DNA of 64,000 bases from Tolypothrix campylonemoides VB511288 (GTDB taxonomy: Bacteria > Cyanobacteriota > Cyanobacteriia > Cyanobacteriales > Nostocaceae), in the NCBI GenBank assembly GCA_000828075.3, contig JXCB02000023.1:248001-312000 (forward strand), read 5' to 3'. The stretch's first letter is position 1. Every line of letters starts with the position of its first letter. The translations under genes and the position numbers were made by a program. The notes beneath the pieces were generated by a model. It had not been told where the DNA came from, did not search any database, and was given only the letters and a program-made list of their open reading frames with translations. Of this stretch, positions 23,393 to 33,417 are shown one piece after another.

Positions 23393-24964
23393 TCAAGCCA
23401 TGTGCCTTTCCCAGTAGTCAACAATACGTTGATTAACTTCCTTAAAGAGCTTCCGCTTTGAATCCAAAACCCGTTTTTTCTTCAAAAAGTCAAGGAAACT
23501 AGCATGATAAATGCTGTAGCAGGTTTCGTTGTCTATTTCTTGCGGCTTCAAATACTCAACCCATTCCTTCAAAACCTCTTCTACCTCATAGATATCTTGC
23601 TCTGCAATATCGGCAATCATCTCAGAGGGAATCGGCGTACCAATCTCCACTAAAATAAACAGGATAATCACCCTTAATTCCTTGGGTGCAGTATCCATAC
23701 CCATTTGTACCCAATGTTGTTGATAATAGTCCTCAAGACCATCGGGCAATTGCTTTAAGGTTAGGTCATTATAAAAACCGCGAGCAATTCCTGGTAAGAT
23801 ATACCGCAGGTACATAAAGTTATTTTCGCTCTTTTCTGCTACCTGCTCAATAAACGTTTCATCATTAATATTGCGCTCTCTAAGCCACTTTTTTAAATCA
23901 TATTTATAGTCTGGGTCTTCATTAATAAATAAGCAAATATACTCTTTCACATCATCACCGCTTAAACCAACATACTGACTCGCCCTTAAATCCAATTCTT
24001 CCATCGGAACACCAGGAGACACAGATAATCGCTTTGTCTCTTTAGTATATGGGCGTCTGGTAAGTAGGAAATAGACCTGTTCTGGAAGCGCGGTAGGTAA
24101 ATATAAAAGATTATCCCCCGGTTCTTGCTCTACTTCATCGAGTGCATCAACCACAATTACCAAACGTTGATTGGGAAGAAGTTTTTTACTGACTTTTTCC
24201 AGCAAAGTTGGTAAATCTGCTTTCTCTGCATTCTGCAACTGGTAACGCTTAATCAGTTGTTGACGAATACTTTCCAAAAACTGTTCGGGGCGATCGCGAC
24301 CCTCAACGCGAATATTAAAATAGCAAGGAGACTTGTGGTCAAAGACGTATTTAGCAGCAATAGTGCTTTTCCCCATTCCCGCATCCCCTATAACTGTAAA
24401 GTAACCGTTGGAGTTGTTTTTCAAGAATTGAGCAAAAGCTTGAAAAACAAATTCACGACCGCAAAAAGACCGAATCTTTTCTCTGATTAATGGTTTAAAC
24501 TCCTCTGGATACTCATCCAAATTCCAGTCTGGGTAAGGCTGAAATTCTGATGATTTCGTACGTTGTGCTACGTCAATAAAAACTCTGCCAAACTCTTCTA
24601 ACTCTGTACGTATTTGAATTCCCGCTTCTCGTATCTCATTTCCTAAAGTATTCCAATTCAAAAATTTTTCTACTTCCTTTAAGAAACCTAATGGATTCTT
24701 TGAAGTATAAGCTTGCCAAAAGGCATTTTTAATCTCTTTTTCTCTAAAAAGTTTAAGAATTGGCTCAGGCTTATACACCCCATATTCTACTAAAGCATAA
24801 GCATAAACACCATCAACATCTTTGGGAGGTTGTGTTGGGTCAAGTTTCAAACTTCTCAAAACTTGGATGACAGTTTCGTTACGCTGCGCTTGATTGATAA
24901 CTAGAGTTGCAGCAGGCTTAGCAAAAGGTTTAATCGCACTAATTACGGGATCAATATTTATCAT
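23393..24964 (-). CDS. NACHT-like STAND ATPase, probable N-terminal half of a split gene
   Basis: A 523-residue protein. The N-terminal 150 residues are helical with no known enzymatic motif. The ATPase follows, with Walker A GDAGMGKST (193-201) and Walker B RLVIVVDALDE (267-277), then the winged-helix/helical region typical of NACHT proteins ending RIVDYWERHMA. All ATPase motifs are intact. It ends in TGA three codons before a repeat insertion, and the WD40 gene beyond the repeat is in the register expected for one continuous protein of about 1180 residues. STAND ATPases act in signalling, cell death or antiphage defence; no effector domain is evident here. Confidence 0.8.
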   Translation of the reverse strand: MINIDPVISAIKPFAKPAATLVINQAQRNETVIQVLRSLKLDPTQPPKDVDGVYAYALVEYGVYKPEPILKLFREKEIKNAFWQAYTSKNPLGFLKEVEKFLNWNTLGNEIREAGIQIRTELEEFGRVFIDVAQRTKSSEFQPYPDWNLDEYPEEFKPLIREKIRSFCGREFVFQAFAQFLKNNSNGYFTVIGDAGMGKSTIAAKYVFDHKSPCYFNIRVEGRDRPEQFLESIRQQLIKRYQLQNAEKADLPTLLEKVSKKLLPNQRLVIVVDALDEVEQEPGDNLLYLPTALPEQVYFLLTRRPYTKETKRLSVSPGVPMEELDLRASQYVGLSGDDVKEYICLFINEDPDYKYDLKKWLRERNINDETFIEQVAEKSENNFMYLRYILPGIARGFYNDLTLKQLPDGLEDYYQQHWVQMGMDTAPKELRVIILFILVEIGTPIPSEMIADIAEQDIYEVEEVLKEWVEYLKPQEIDNETCYSIYHASFLDFLKKKRVLDSKRKLFKEVNQRIVDYWERHMA

Positions 24965-25401
24965 TTTGAATATTTAGTATCGTTTTACACTTGTAACTTA
25001 TTTTAAACTGTGCGTGAAAAGTGCGATCGCTGAAAGCGGACGCTCTGCGCCATCGCCTCCGGCACTAGGTTTTGCCCAATCGCCTTCTCCTTCAAACACC
25101 TTACTGCACCGAGAGCGCCTGTCCGCAGAACTTACGACACTGCACTTAGGGGCGATCAATCAAGAGTCACCTCTCCCTCCTCTTCTTCTCCTTCTCTGCG
25201 TCCTCTGCGTCCTCTGCGGTTAGTTTAAACTTCTTCAGAAGGCGAAAGCACTCCTAGGTATAACCTGGCAACGAGAAAAATACGGAAATCATACTGAAAG
25301 CAGAACCCCGCCTGACTACATCTATTTTCACAGGCAGATGTTGCTTTATCGTTAACCTTTTAAGTTTATTTATTAGGAACGTAAATAGGAGAAAATACTG
25401 T
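24965..25401. other. Intergenic region with dispersed repeats
   Basis: About 440 bases. A GC-rich element with HIP1 (about 25020-25080) and a CTCTGCGTCCTCTGCGGTTAG element (about 25192-25222) are members of dispersed families. The 69-codon frame at 25014-25223 is only translated repeat. The AGGAG site for the BON gene is at about 25388. Confidence 0.6.
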
Positions 25402-25767
25402 ATGGGTTGGTTAAAAAGACTTTTTGGAATGGAAAAACCCCAAAACGCAGAAGTCAATCCTGCTCCACAAGCAGTACAGCAAGCGCAGCAAGCTGCTTCT
25501 CCTGCTGCAACTCAACAAATTCCCCCAGAACGTGTGGGATTGAATGGAGAGTATGATCAAAGTGGTTTGGCAAAGCGAGTTGCGCTGGCATTTGACCAAG
25601 ACCCACAATTAGATGATATCAACACTCTTTGGGTTGCTCAGACAAGTGGAACTGTTGTGTTAAAGGGCAAAGTACCCAGCCAAGATATTCTCAATAAGAT
25701 GGTTTCTGTAGCGCGTTCAGTGAATGGTGCAACTTCTGTTGATACTAGCCAAGTTACGATTGGTTAG
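25402..25767 (+). CDS. BON-domain protein
   Basis: A 121-residue protein with a Pro/Gln/Ala-rich N-terminal third (about 15-45) and a BON domain (about 52-121, from GLAKRVALAFDQDP to VDTSQVTIG), with the central glycine in VVLKGKVPS. BON domains bind phospholipid or protein partners and occur in periplasmic or envelope-stress proteins. No signal peptide is seen: the start is MGWLKRLFGMEK, a short amphipathic region that could associate with membrane. An AGGAG site supports the ATG at 25402. It stands alone. Confidence 0.85.
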   Translation: MGWLKRLFGMEKPQNAEVNPAPQAVQQAQQAASPAATQQIPPERVGLNGEYDQSGLAKRVALAFDQDPQLDDINTLWVAQTSGTVVLKGKVPSQDILNKMVSVARSVNGATSVDTSQVTIG

Positions 25768-25862
25768 GCAATTTAGCTATGGGGAGGGCATTGCCCACCC
25801 CAGAGTAACAATTCATTAAGGTACGGCATTCAAAATAAAATAATCCAGTGCGTAACAGTTTG

Positions 25863-26819
25863 CTACTGCTTCGACATTTCAGGAGTTAGAAATTTGGTTT
25901 CACCAAAATGTTTGTGAATCCAATCTAAAATCACCTGATTAACCAGTTCTGGGCGCTCATCATGGGGACAATGCCCGACATCTTCCATACTATGCAGTTG
26001 CAAATTCTCATTGTACTGAGCAAATTGCCGAGCAAGTACTGGAGGAACAAATTTATCCTTTTGCCCCCAAATCAAAAGCATTGGCATTGTCAAAGTTGGT
26101 AATACTGTCTTAACACTTGGACCAAAGTTCGCAGCGATGGTAGCCCGGAAAAGGGCGCTAAAAGCACGGGCAGAACCACGGTCTTGGGTAGGACCAGCTA
26201 TAATTTCGATGAGTTCATCTGTCACAGCTTCTGGATTAGCGTAGGCAATACCTGCCCAGCGGCGCAATATCCCTGGTCGGCGCACAACGCTAAAGACACC
26301 CTTGAGAATAAATCCGGAAGCAACAACAGATTTAATTCCCGCCACAACAGGTCGCAGCCAGGGAGGGAGAGCTTCTTGCTCTAACGATGGGTCTGGCAAA
26401 CTCATCATCACCACACCCTGTACCATGTCCGGATGAGTAGCAGCTGCTGCCATAGCAATCAATGAACCGATAGAATTCCCTACCAATACCACAGGTTGAC
26501 GAATAAATACTTTCCAAAAATCGTAGACCTGCTCCACCCAAAGCTCTACACTATAATTTGCTGTCGCTTTTTCAGAAGCTCCAAAACCCAACATATCAAG
26601 AGCGTAAACGGTGTAGTGTTCGCCCAGCACCTCTAAGTTGTGTCGCCAATGACCAATGGATGCACCAAACCCATGTAGCAAGATGAGAGGAGTAGTTTTT
26701 TGGTTATTTTGAGCAGGGCGAATATACGTGTAGCGAGTTTGCCAGCCTCGCCAAACCCAGTCCCTTTGATTGCCTACTCGTTGCTGCCAATGCACTGCGC
26801 TATCCACCCTTTCCTCCAA
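25863..26819 (-). CDS. Alpha/beta-fold hydrolase
   Basis: A 318-residue hydrolase. The oxyanion-hole motif is HGFG (49-52), the nucleophile elbow is GNSIG with Ser116, an acid is likely in the IWGQKDKFVPP segment and the catalytic His is in DVGHCPHDERPE (about 287). This matches the epoxide hydrolase/haloperoxidase-like family common in cyanobacteria and plant plastids, where several act on chlorophyll-related or lipid esters. The natural substrate cannot be told. The gene is monocistronic; its 3' end faces the BON gene. Confidence 0.88.
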   Translation of the reverse strand: MEERVDSAVHWQQRVGNQRDWVWRGWQTRYTYIRPAQNNQKTTPLILLHGFGASIGHWRHNLEVLGEHYTVYALDMLGFGASEKATANYSVELWVEQVYDFWKVFIRQPVVLVGNSIGSLIAMAAAATHPDMVQGVVMMSLPDPSLEQEALPPWLRPVVAGIKSVVASGFILKGVFSVVRRPGILRRWAGIAYANPEAVTDELIEIIAGPTQDRGSARAFSALFRATIAANFGPSVKTVLPTLTMPMLLIWGQKDKFVPPVLARQFAQYNENLQLHSMEDVGHCPHDERPELVNQVILDWIHKHFGETKFLTPEMSKQ

Positions 26820-27368
26820 TTTATCGTATAGAAAGACTTTTCATTCCACTTTCTGAGTTAATCCCACCTCCTTGCAGCCAAATTTATCCAAAGTTGTTAT
26901 TGTAGTTTGCTTATAGAAGATAGTCTCTAAATATATTCTAGGGTAAGTACATTTTCATGTTTTTCTTTTAAGAGTTATTACTGATAAAAATTGAAGTAAA
27001 AAGTATTTTATACTACTTTTTTTCAATAATAAAGTATGTATGAGCGAAAGTGCATAATTCAGAGAATATACTGAAACAGCAAAACGCAAACCAGTTGACA
27101 AAAAGCCGTGACAATGGTTAAAGATTGCTACTATTATGTAATTTAGATTAACGAGTGGACAGAAATCGTTTCAAAGTGAGTAGAATAGCAGATACAACAA
27201 CGACAATGAAACTGCTCTAATGAAACTGCTCTATGGATTAGCTACTATATAAGTATAGGTTCCTTTTCGAGTCCTCAGTTATTTTCGTATTTTGCTTCTG
27301 AGGCATACCATAAACAACCAAGCCAATTTCTTAACGAAAAGCTCCCACAAATCATCCCACGAATCATA
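26820..27368. other. Divergent region between hydrolase and infC
   Basis: About 550 AT-rich bases with both promoters. The infC leader may be long; no ribosomal-protein-type autoregulatory fold was recognised by eye. No gene seen. Confidence 0.55.
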
Positions 27369-27902
27369 ATGTCTCTGATTGAAAAAAAAAGAACTCGCGA
27401 TCTGCCCCAAATTAACGAACGAATTCGCTTCCCGAAAATTCGGGTTATTGACACCGATGGTTCCCAGTTGGGAATTCTGACCCCACAAGAAGCAATACAA
27501 CTAGCGGAGGAAAAAGAGCTAGACTTAGTGCTGCTTAGTGACAAGGCTGAGCCTCCGGTTTGTCGGATTATGGACTATGGGAAATATAAGTTTGAGCAAG
27601 AGAAGAAGGCACGGGAAGCTCGGAAGAAGCAGCACACTGCTGATGTTAAAGAAGTGAAGATGCGTTACAAAATTGAAGAACACGACTATAACGTACGAGT
27701 CAAGCAAGCAGAGCGTTTTCTCAAAGATGGCGATAAAGTCAAAGCAACAGTGATGTTCCGGGGTCGAGAAATCCAACACAGTGATATGGCAGAAGTGTTG
27801 CTCAAGCGAATGGCGACTGATCTGGAAACAGTTGGCGAAGTCCAGCAAGCGCCCAAAAAAGAAGGGCGAAACATGATGATGCTCATCTCACCTAAAAAGT
27901 AA
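27369..27902 (+). CDS. infC: Translation initiation factor IF-3
   Basis: A 177-residue protein matching IF-3 throughout. The N-terminal domain has [20 protein letters not shown], then the linker helix [14 protein letters not shown], and the C-terminal domain has [13 protein letters not shown] and [12 protein letters not shown]-3 binds the 30S subunit and checks start-codon selection. The start here is ATG; the rare AUU start used for autoregulation in enterobacteria is absent. It is solitary: no rpmI or rplT follows in the next 400 bases. This is the only clear housekeeping gene in the window. Confidence 0.98.
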   Translation: MSLIEKKRTRDLPQINERIRFPKIRVIDTDGSQLGILTPQEAIQLAEEKELDLVLLSDKAEPPVCRIMDYGKYKFEQEKKAREARKKQHTADVKEVKMRYKIEEHDYNVRVKQAERFLKDGDKVKATVMFRGREIQHSDMAEVLLKRMATDLETVGEVQQAPKKEGRNMMMLISPKK

Positions 27903-28336
27903 TTAACTAAGCAGGTAAGGCAGAGAGGACAAGGGGACAAGGAGACAAGGAAGACAAGGAAGAATTTGCTTTGTTATCTCCCTCTCCTCCTCTTCTTCAA
28001 ACCTGTTCCACCTGAAAATATGTTCATTTCATCAGTCCTGAGTCGTGTGTAAGAAAGATAATACTCACCTACTCAGGACTATAGCAATCCTCCGCACATT
28101 TATGAAAATTGACTACCCTTCAGATCCCCGACTTCTTTAAGAAGTCGGGGATCTTGTTTTTCACGAATGATTTAGGATTGCGGTATAGTTTTTGTTAGGA
28201 AATTATTTGGTCATGCGATGCTCCGAAAGAGAGCCGCCAAAGGGCGATCGCCTTAAACCGTTTCACTTTAAGGTTATAACATAGTGGGGAGCAGGAAGCA
28301 CCCAAGCAGCGGGCAGAGGGGCTAATCATTTAGCTG
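27903..28336. other. Intergenic region after infC
   Basis: About 430 bases. GGACAAGG-type tandem repeats (about 27928-27962), the 33-nt palindrome at 28122-28154 and a HIP1-containing stretch (about 28214-28254). No gene seen. Confidence 0.6.
28122..28160. terminator. 33-nt perfect palindrome, terminator-like
   Basis: AGATCCCCGACTTCTT and its inverse, joined without a loop, form a 16-bp stem, followed by TTGTTTTT. The identical palindrome recurs at 60429-60461. It lies 220 bases after infC and 180 bases before the convergent pstS-like stop. It is a dispersed repeat that may serve as a terminator here. Confidence 0.65.
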
Positions 28337-29305
28337 CTACTTCAACGGGATAAAACCTACTCGTTGGACAACCTGTTGCCCACGAGCAGATATAGTAAAA
28401 TCAATAAATTGCTTTGCAGCTGGACTCGTTTTACGCGGTACGACTAAATAAACGACTCGACTAATGGGATAAGTCCCATTTTCGATAGCAGTTCTATCAG
28501 TGGGAGAAATGCCGTTAATCGGGATAAAGCGGACAGTTTTTTGATTTTCTATCTGAGAAACTGTGCTGTAACTGATGCCGTTATCACCCAACGCACGTAA
28601 TATCGAAGTCGTTTCATCTTTGTTGACTGTGGTGAAATTTGCACTATCAGGTGCAAAAGGCTCCTCTAAAAGCACCACTTCCTGAAAGAATGTATATGTA
28701 CCACTGTCTGGAGAGCGGTTAATCACTTTGATTGGCAGGTTGGGACCTCCTACCTGTGACCAGTTGGTGATTTTCCCCTGAAAAATTCCCTTCAACTGTT
28801 CTATTGTCAATTCTCCTTTGTACGGATTGTTGATGCCTACTGCTACAGCCAAAGCATCTCTTGCAATTGGGATTTGCACCAGTCCAGCTTGTGCTTCATC
28901 AGGCTTGAGAGGACGTGAACTCGCTGCCATCAACACTTTGCCGTCCCTTAAATTTTGAATTCCTTTATTGGTGCCATTGGGACTGCCATTTGGTAAGCCA
29001 TAAGTTGTAGGCAAGGAAGGGTTCACCGGATTAAAGGCAATTTGAAGCTGCTTCATCAAAGCCACTATCGTGACGCTACCATCAATCGTTAGCACGTTTG
29101 GATTCGGCAGGCTGGTATCCAAGCTTGATGTGTCATACGATTGACTCGCACTAGGTTGGGATGCAGAGGGTTGAGTTTGTTGCCCAGATACGCCAAAAGG
29201 CAAGCTACCCCGGAAGTACCACACACCAAAGCCCAGAAGCCCAAGAGTAATGAGCAGAGATAGCACCAAGGTGAGAGTTTCTTGATTGTTGCTTCTTTTA
29301 GCCAT
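28337..29305 (-). CDS. PstS-like phosphate-binding protein
   Basis: A 322-residue substrate-binding protein of the PBP-like phosphate family. An N-terminal membrane anchor (about 12-30) is followed by a Gln/Ser/Pro-rich linker (about 40-70). The binding domain has IDGSVTIVALMKQL, AASSRPLKPDE, the central FQGKITNWSQVGGP and NRSPDSGTYTFFQE, whose Ser/Thr residues contact phosphate in PstS. There are no PstC, PstA or PstB genes nearby. The uncleaved anchor and lack of partners suggest a sensor or auxiliary role rather than classic transport; that is inference. Confidence 0.82.
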   Translation of the reverse strand: MAKRSNNQETLTLVLSLLITLGLLGFGVWYFRGSLPFGVSGQQTQPSASQPSASQSYDTSSLDTSLPNPNVLTIDGSVTIVALMKQLQIAFNPVNPSLPTTYGLPNGSPNGTNKGIQNLRDGKVLMAASSRPLKPDEAQAGLVQIPIARDALAVAVGINNPYKGELTIEQLKGIFQGKITNWSQVGGPNLPIKVINRSPDSGTYTFFQEVVLLEEPFAPDSANFTTVNKDETTSILRALGDNGISYSTVSQIENQKTVRFIPINGISPTDRTAIENGTYPISRVVYLVVPRKTSPAAKQFIDFTISARGQQVVQRVGFIPLK

Positions 29306-29610
29306 GTGGGATGTTAGTTATTGGGACTTTGCAATTAGGGCGATCGCCCTTTGGGCTATTGATGGCTAATTGTATACCGTATCAAATGATCGTATCGCTA
29401 AAGTGTGCGACTTAGGCGCGATCGTGCCCAGCAATCACAAAAGACAGCGGCTTAACATTAATTAGGGCTTGCTGAAAAAGCATACAGAGCAAATCCAGAG
29501 GCTAAACAGCTTGAAAAACGGTCTATCCATTACTGGATTTTCAAATTTACATTTGTACACAACGAACCCGACTTGCTCCGAGAGGTGCCTGCTGTTCCAG
29601 GATAAATGTA
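29306..29610. other. Intergenic region between pstS-like gene and hybrid kinase
   Basis: About 300 bases with two HIP1-like sites. CTTAACAT at 29451 resembles one cyanobacterial Pho-box unit but lacks a good second unit. No gene seen. Confidence 0.5.
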
Positions 29611-32600
29611 TCAGTCATGACGACCAGCCAGAGATGCAACAACCGCAATCAGTTCTGCCGGCTCGATTGGCTTAGCAACGTGAGTTTGGTAACCACAGCG
29701 TAAGGCACGAATTCGATCCTCAAAACGAGCAAAGGCAGTGACTGCTGCAGCCGGAATATTTCCTCCCATATCCGATGGAAGCCCTCGTAGTGTGCGGATA
29801 AAATCATACCCGTCTTTTCCGGGCATACCAATGTCACTGACTACTACATTAGGCTTGTAGCTTTGTACAAGCTCAAGGGCTTCATCTGTCGAGGAAGCGG
29901 TCAAGACGTTAGCTCCGCACTCTTCAAGAACTCTCTTTAGCAAGTCTTGAGCATCGACTTCATCGTCTACTACCAGAATTTTCGTAGACTCAAGGTTTTT
30001 TTGGATACAGCCATTTGTCGTCAACTTGTGATCATCAAAACTTTGTTCAACTGCTTGCTCATCAGTATCGCTTTCTTTTAAAGCGAGCGGAAGCATCACA
30101 ATAAACGTCGCTCCTTGTCCCTCTCCAGCGCTTGTTGCTTGTACGCTTCCTCCATGAAGCTCAACGAGTTGTTTAACAATTGAAAGCCCTAACCCCAAAC
30201 CGCCAAACCTTCGTGTTGTAGAAGAATCTGCTTGCCGAAAACGGTCGAAAACGTACGGCAAAAACTCAGACTTTATCCCCTGACCCGTATCACTTACGAT
30301 TAACTCAACATATGAATTCACCTTTTCGAGTGACACCCGCACTCTTCCACCCTTAGGGGTGAATTTGATGGCATTAGAGAGGAGGTTCCACACGACTTGT
30401 TGCAGTCTCCCTGGATCCCCAGTTATGGAATTAGGAAGGACATCAAAAACTGTTTGAAGTCGTATGTCCTTCGCTTGCACTGTGGGAAGGAGAGATTCGA
30501 TCGCCGCTTCAATGACTGAGCGAAGATTAACATTCTTAACGTTAAGTTGAAGCTTGCCCGAAATGATGCGGCTCATGTCGAGAAGGTCTTCAATAATCTG
30601 CGCCTGCGCTCGAGAGTTTCTCTCTATGGTATCAAGCCCCTTTTTCAATTCCGCAGGACCAATTGTTTTCTTACGCAAAAGCTGAGACCAACCAAGGATT
30701 GCGTTCAGTGGTGTCCTTAACTCGTGGGAAACGGTTGCCAAGAATTCATCCTTGAGACGCCCAATTCGCTCTGCTTCTGCACGAGCTGCTCGCTCACTTT
30801 CCAAAAGCGCCTCGCGCTGCTTCTCCAATTCCTTGCGCTCAGTGATATTACGGAAATTCACCGAAAGCCCGTCAGCAGAGGGGTAAGCATGCACTTCCTG
30901 CCATTGATTGGAGAAGGGAGACAGCACCTCAAAGTGTACCGCTACCTGGTCGCGTACAGCTAGATAGTACTGCTCTTCAAACAGCGTGCCAACTGCCATA
31001 GGGAATACTTTCCACACGACTTTCCCAACTAACTCTTCGCGTGTTTTGCCGAGGTACTCCTCACATCGCCGATTCACATACGTAAATCGCCACTCTCGGT
31101 CAAGACCATAAAAAGCGTCGGTGACTCGTTCAAGAATAGCTGCCCGTTCCTGAGCCGCTTCAATTTCCATGCGGGAGCGAGCTGCTTCTTGTCGCAGTCG
31201 AGATGTTTCCAGTGTTGCTTTGACACGAGCTAAAAGCTCTCGAGCGCTAAACGGCTTCACTAGGTAGTCATCCGCTCCTGCCTCAAGTCCTTCGACACGC
31301 GATTCTTCACCTGCACGAGCCGAAAGAAGCACGATTGGTACAGAACGTGTACGCTCGTCAGCGCGAAGCTGGGCAACAAGCCCGAACCCGTCGAGTTTCG
31401 GCATCATCACATCGCTCAGCACCAAATCTGGCACCTGTTCCTGTGCTGCTGCAAGAGCTGCTTCGCCATCTGCCACAGCAACAACTTCATATTCTCTACT
31501 CAGAAGCTTTCGCGCATACTCACGCATATCTGCGTTGTCGTCTGCCAGAACTACCCGAGGTCGCGGTTCCTGCATTTCATGGAGTTCTGATAGTTCCACG
31601 TTATCCACATCATCAGGTAACCACCGCAGCGCTTCTTCAACGAATGCGTCGGCTCGAATGCTTGTTGAGGTCAGTGTGCGTTCAGTTGCGATTTGGTTAG
31701 AAGGGAGGTGGTGCTTGCCCCGAGGAATTGCGATCGTAAAAGTACTTCCTTGACCGTAAACGCTTTCTAAGCGTAAACTACCACCGTGGAGTTTGGCGAG
31801 TTCCTGCACAAGCGCAAGACCAATCCCAGTGCCTTCATGCGTTCGACCTTGCGTTCCTTCAATGCGATGGAATCGCTTAAACACGTTGCTCAGTTCAGAT
31901 TCAGGAATACCGCTACCTGTGTCTTCGACTTGAAGCTCAATGTTCTCCCCAACTACACGTTGGCGAACCGTAATTTGACCTTTTTGCGTGAATTTGAAAG
32001 CGTTTGAGAGTAGGTTAAGGACAATTTTTTCCCACATGTCCTGATCTACATAAACTGCCTCGCTTAAAGCTGGACAATCAACTACCAATTGTAACCCTGC
32101 TTTCTCGATCGCCGACCGAAAAACACTTGCAAGATCCGTCGTCAGCGCCGCCAAATCTGTAGGTTCGTAGACGGCTTGCATTCGACCGGCTTCGATACGC
32201 GAGAAATCAAGAAGCGTGTTGACAAGTTTCAGTAGTCTTAGACTGTTGCGGTGAGCAACGGCAATGCGCTCTCGCTGAGGTGATGGTAATTGCGGGTCGT
32301 CAAGCGCGTCTTCCAAAGGACCCAGCATCAAGGTGAGCGGGGTGCGGAACTCATGACTGACGTTGGAAAAGAAAACGGTTTTTGCCCGGTCAATTTCGGC
32401 AAGCATTTCAGCCCGCCGCCGTTCTTCTTCGTAGGCTTGTGCATTACGCACAGCAATCGATACTTGAGCCGCAAGCAGTTCATAGAAAGATCTGTACCCT
32501 TCGTCGATCGCTCGGTTAGGACTGACTCCAGCAACCAGAACGCCAAGGGGTGCCGTTTGACCTGAGGAAGCGATCGGCATCACAAGAGCAGCACGGGTTG

Positions 32601-33417
32601 GCTCGTTCCAAGGACCGCCTGGTAGTAAACTATACTGCTCCACACCTTCAACAAGGACAGTTTCACCTGTCGCTGCTTGTGCCAGCGACCATACATCTGT
32701 TCCTGGTGCTGTAATATCGAAAGAAACTGGACTAAGTAGTTCTCCCTCCGGCATCTGTACACAAGAGCGGAGTGTGAGAGTTTTTCCATCTGGTTCACGC
32801 AGGTAGATCAGCGCAAACGGCACATCAAGCGGGTGTTCTGCGATCGCTCCTGCTACGTCGTTGCACGTCGTCTCTACACTCCGCGTCTCGCCTGCTTTGG
32901 AGGCAAGATCCCGAAGCAGTCGTAACCGCCGTTCGCCCAGAACCTGCTGCGTCACTTCACTACAAACGCAAAACATACCGACAATTTGCCCGGAATCGTC
33001 CTCAGCAGGTGCATGAGACAGGCTGAAGTAGGACTCTTCACGGTATCCTGCTCGTTCCAAGACAAGCATCTGTGCTTCAACCCAGTTCGCTTCGCCGGTT
33101 GTCATGACCTCATCAATCATCGGACCAAGGGTGTCCCACGCCTCGGCAAGCGTAATTCTAATATCGGTACCTAGAGCGGCAGGATGCTTATCACCGATCA
33201 CCTTGGAATAAGCGTCATTGTAGAACTGAATAAAATTGGAACCCCAAATAAGGATCATCGGATACCGTGAGGCAAGGAGCGTCTTGACGGTGCTTTTCAG
33301 GCTTTGCGACCACTCCTCCACAGAACCTACTGGTGTGCTTGCCCAGTCGAAAGCACGCATACGTGCCCTCATCTCACCTGGTCCAGGAAAGGGGTTTGAT
33401 TGATGCTCGTCCTTCAT
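29611..33417 (-). CDS. Double-core hybrid sensor histidine kinase
   Basis: A 1268-residue signalling protein. In order: a PAS-like N-terminus (about 30-155); a GAF domain (about 165-330); first HisKA with His355 (SNVSHEFRTP) and HATPase (470-565); a receiver with Asp669 (LSDVMMPKLDGFG); a PAS domain (about 765-860); second HisKA with His898 (ATVSHELRTP) and HATPase (1005-1110); and a last receiver with Asp1195 (VSDIGMPGKDGY). No membrane helices, so cytoplasmic. Two full kinase cores in one chain are unusual. It overlaps the upstream ribbon-helix-helix gene by ATGA. Its GC content looks higher than its neighbours. The signal is unknown. Confidence 0.93.
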   Translation of the reverse strand: MKDEHQSNPFPGPGEMRARMRAFDWASTPVGSVEEWSQSLKSTVKTLLASRYPMILIWGSNFIQFYNDAYSKVIGDKHPAALGTDIRITLAEAWDTLGPMIDEVMTTGEANWVEAQMLVLERAGYREESYFSLSHAPAEDDSGQIVGMFCVCSEVTQQVLGERRLRLLRDLASKAGETRSVETTCNDVAGAIAEHPLDVPFALIYLREPDGKTLTLRSCVQMPEGELLSPVSFDITAPGTDVWSLAQAATGETVLVEGVEQYSLLPGGPWNEPTRAALVMPIASSGQTAPLGVLVAGVSPNRAIDEGYRSFYELLAAQVSIAVRNAQAYEEERRRAEMLAEIDRAKTVFFSNVSHEFRTPLTLMLGPLEDALDDPQLPSPQRERIAVAHRNSLRLLKLVNTLLDFSRIEAGRMQAVYEPTDLAALTTDLASVFRSAIEKAGLQLVVDCPALSEAVYVDQDMWEKIVLNLLSNAFKFTQKGQITVRQRVVGENIELQVEDTGSGIPESELSNVFKRFHRIEGTQGRTHEGTGIGLALVQELAKLHGGSLRLESVYGQGSTFTIAIPRGKHHLPSNQIATERTLTSTSIRADAFVEEALRWLPDDVDNVELSELHEMQEPRPRVVLADDNADMREYARKLLSREYEVVAVADGEAALAAAQEQVPDLVLSDVMMPKLDGFGLVAQLRADERTRSVPIVLLSARAGEESRVEGLEAGADDYLVKPFSARELLARVKATLETSRLRQEAARSRMEIEAAQERAAILERVTDAFYGLDREWRFTYVNRRCEEYLGKTREELVGKVVWKVFPMAVGTLFEEQYYLAVRDQVAVHFEVLSPFSNQWQEVHAYPSADGLSVNFRNITERKELEKQREALLESERAARAEAERIGRLKDEFLATVSHELRTPLNAILGWSQLLRKKTIGPAELKKGLDTIERNSRAQAQIIEDLLDMSRIISGKLQLNVKNVNLRSVIEAAIESLLPTVQAKDIRLQTVFDVLPNSITGDPGRLQQVVWNLLSNAIKFTPKGGRVRVSLEKVNSYVELIVSDTGQGIKSEFLPYVFDRFRQADSSTTRRFGGLGLGLSIVKQLVELHGGSVQATSAGEGQGATFIVMLPLALKESDTDEQAVEQSFDDHKLTTNGCIQKNLESTKILVVDDEVDAQDLLKRVLEECGANVLTASSTDEALELVQSYKPNVVVSDIGMPGKDGYDFIRTLRGLPSDMGGNIPAAAVTAFARFEDRIRALRCGYQTHVAKPIEPAELIAVVASLAGRHD

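Noticed and set aside
25014-25223. 69-codon plus-strand frame
   Set aside because: It is made of two dispersed repeat elements; no start context and no family.
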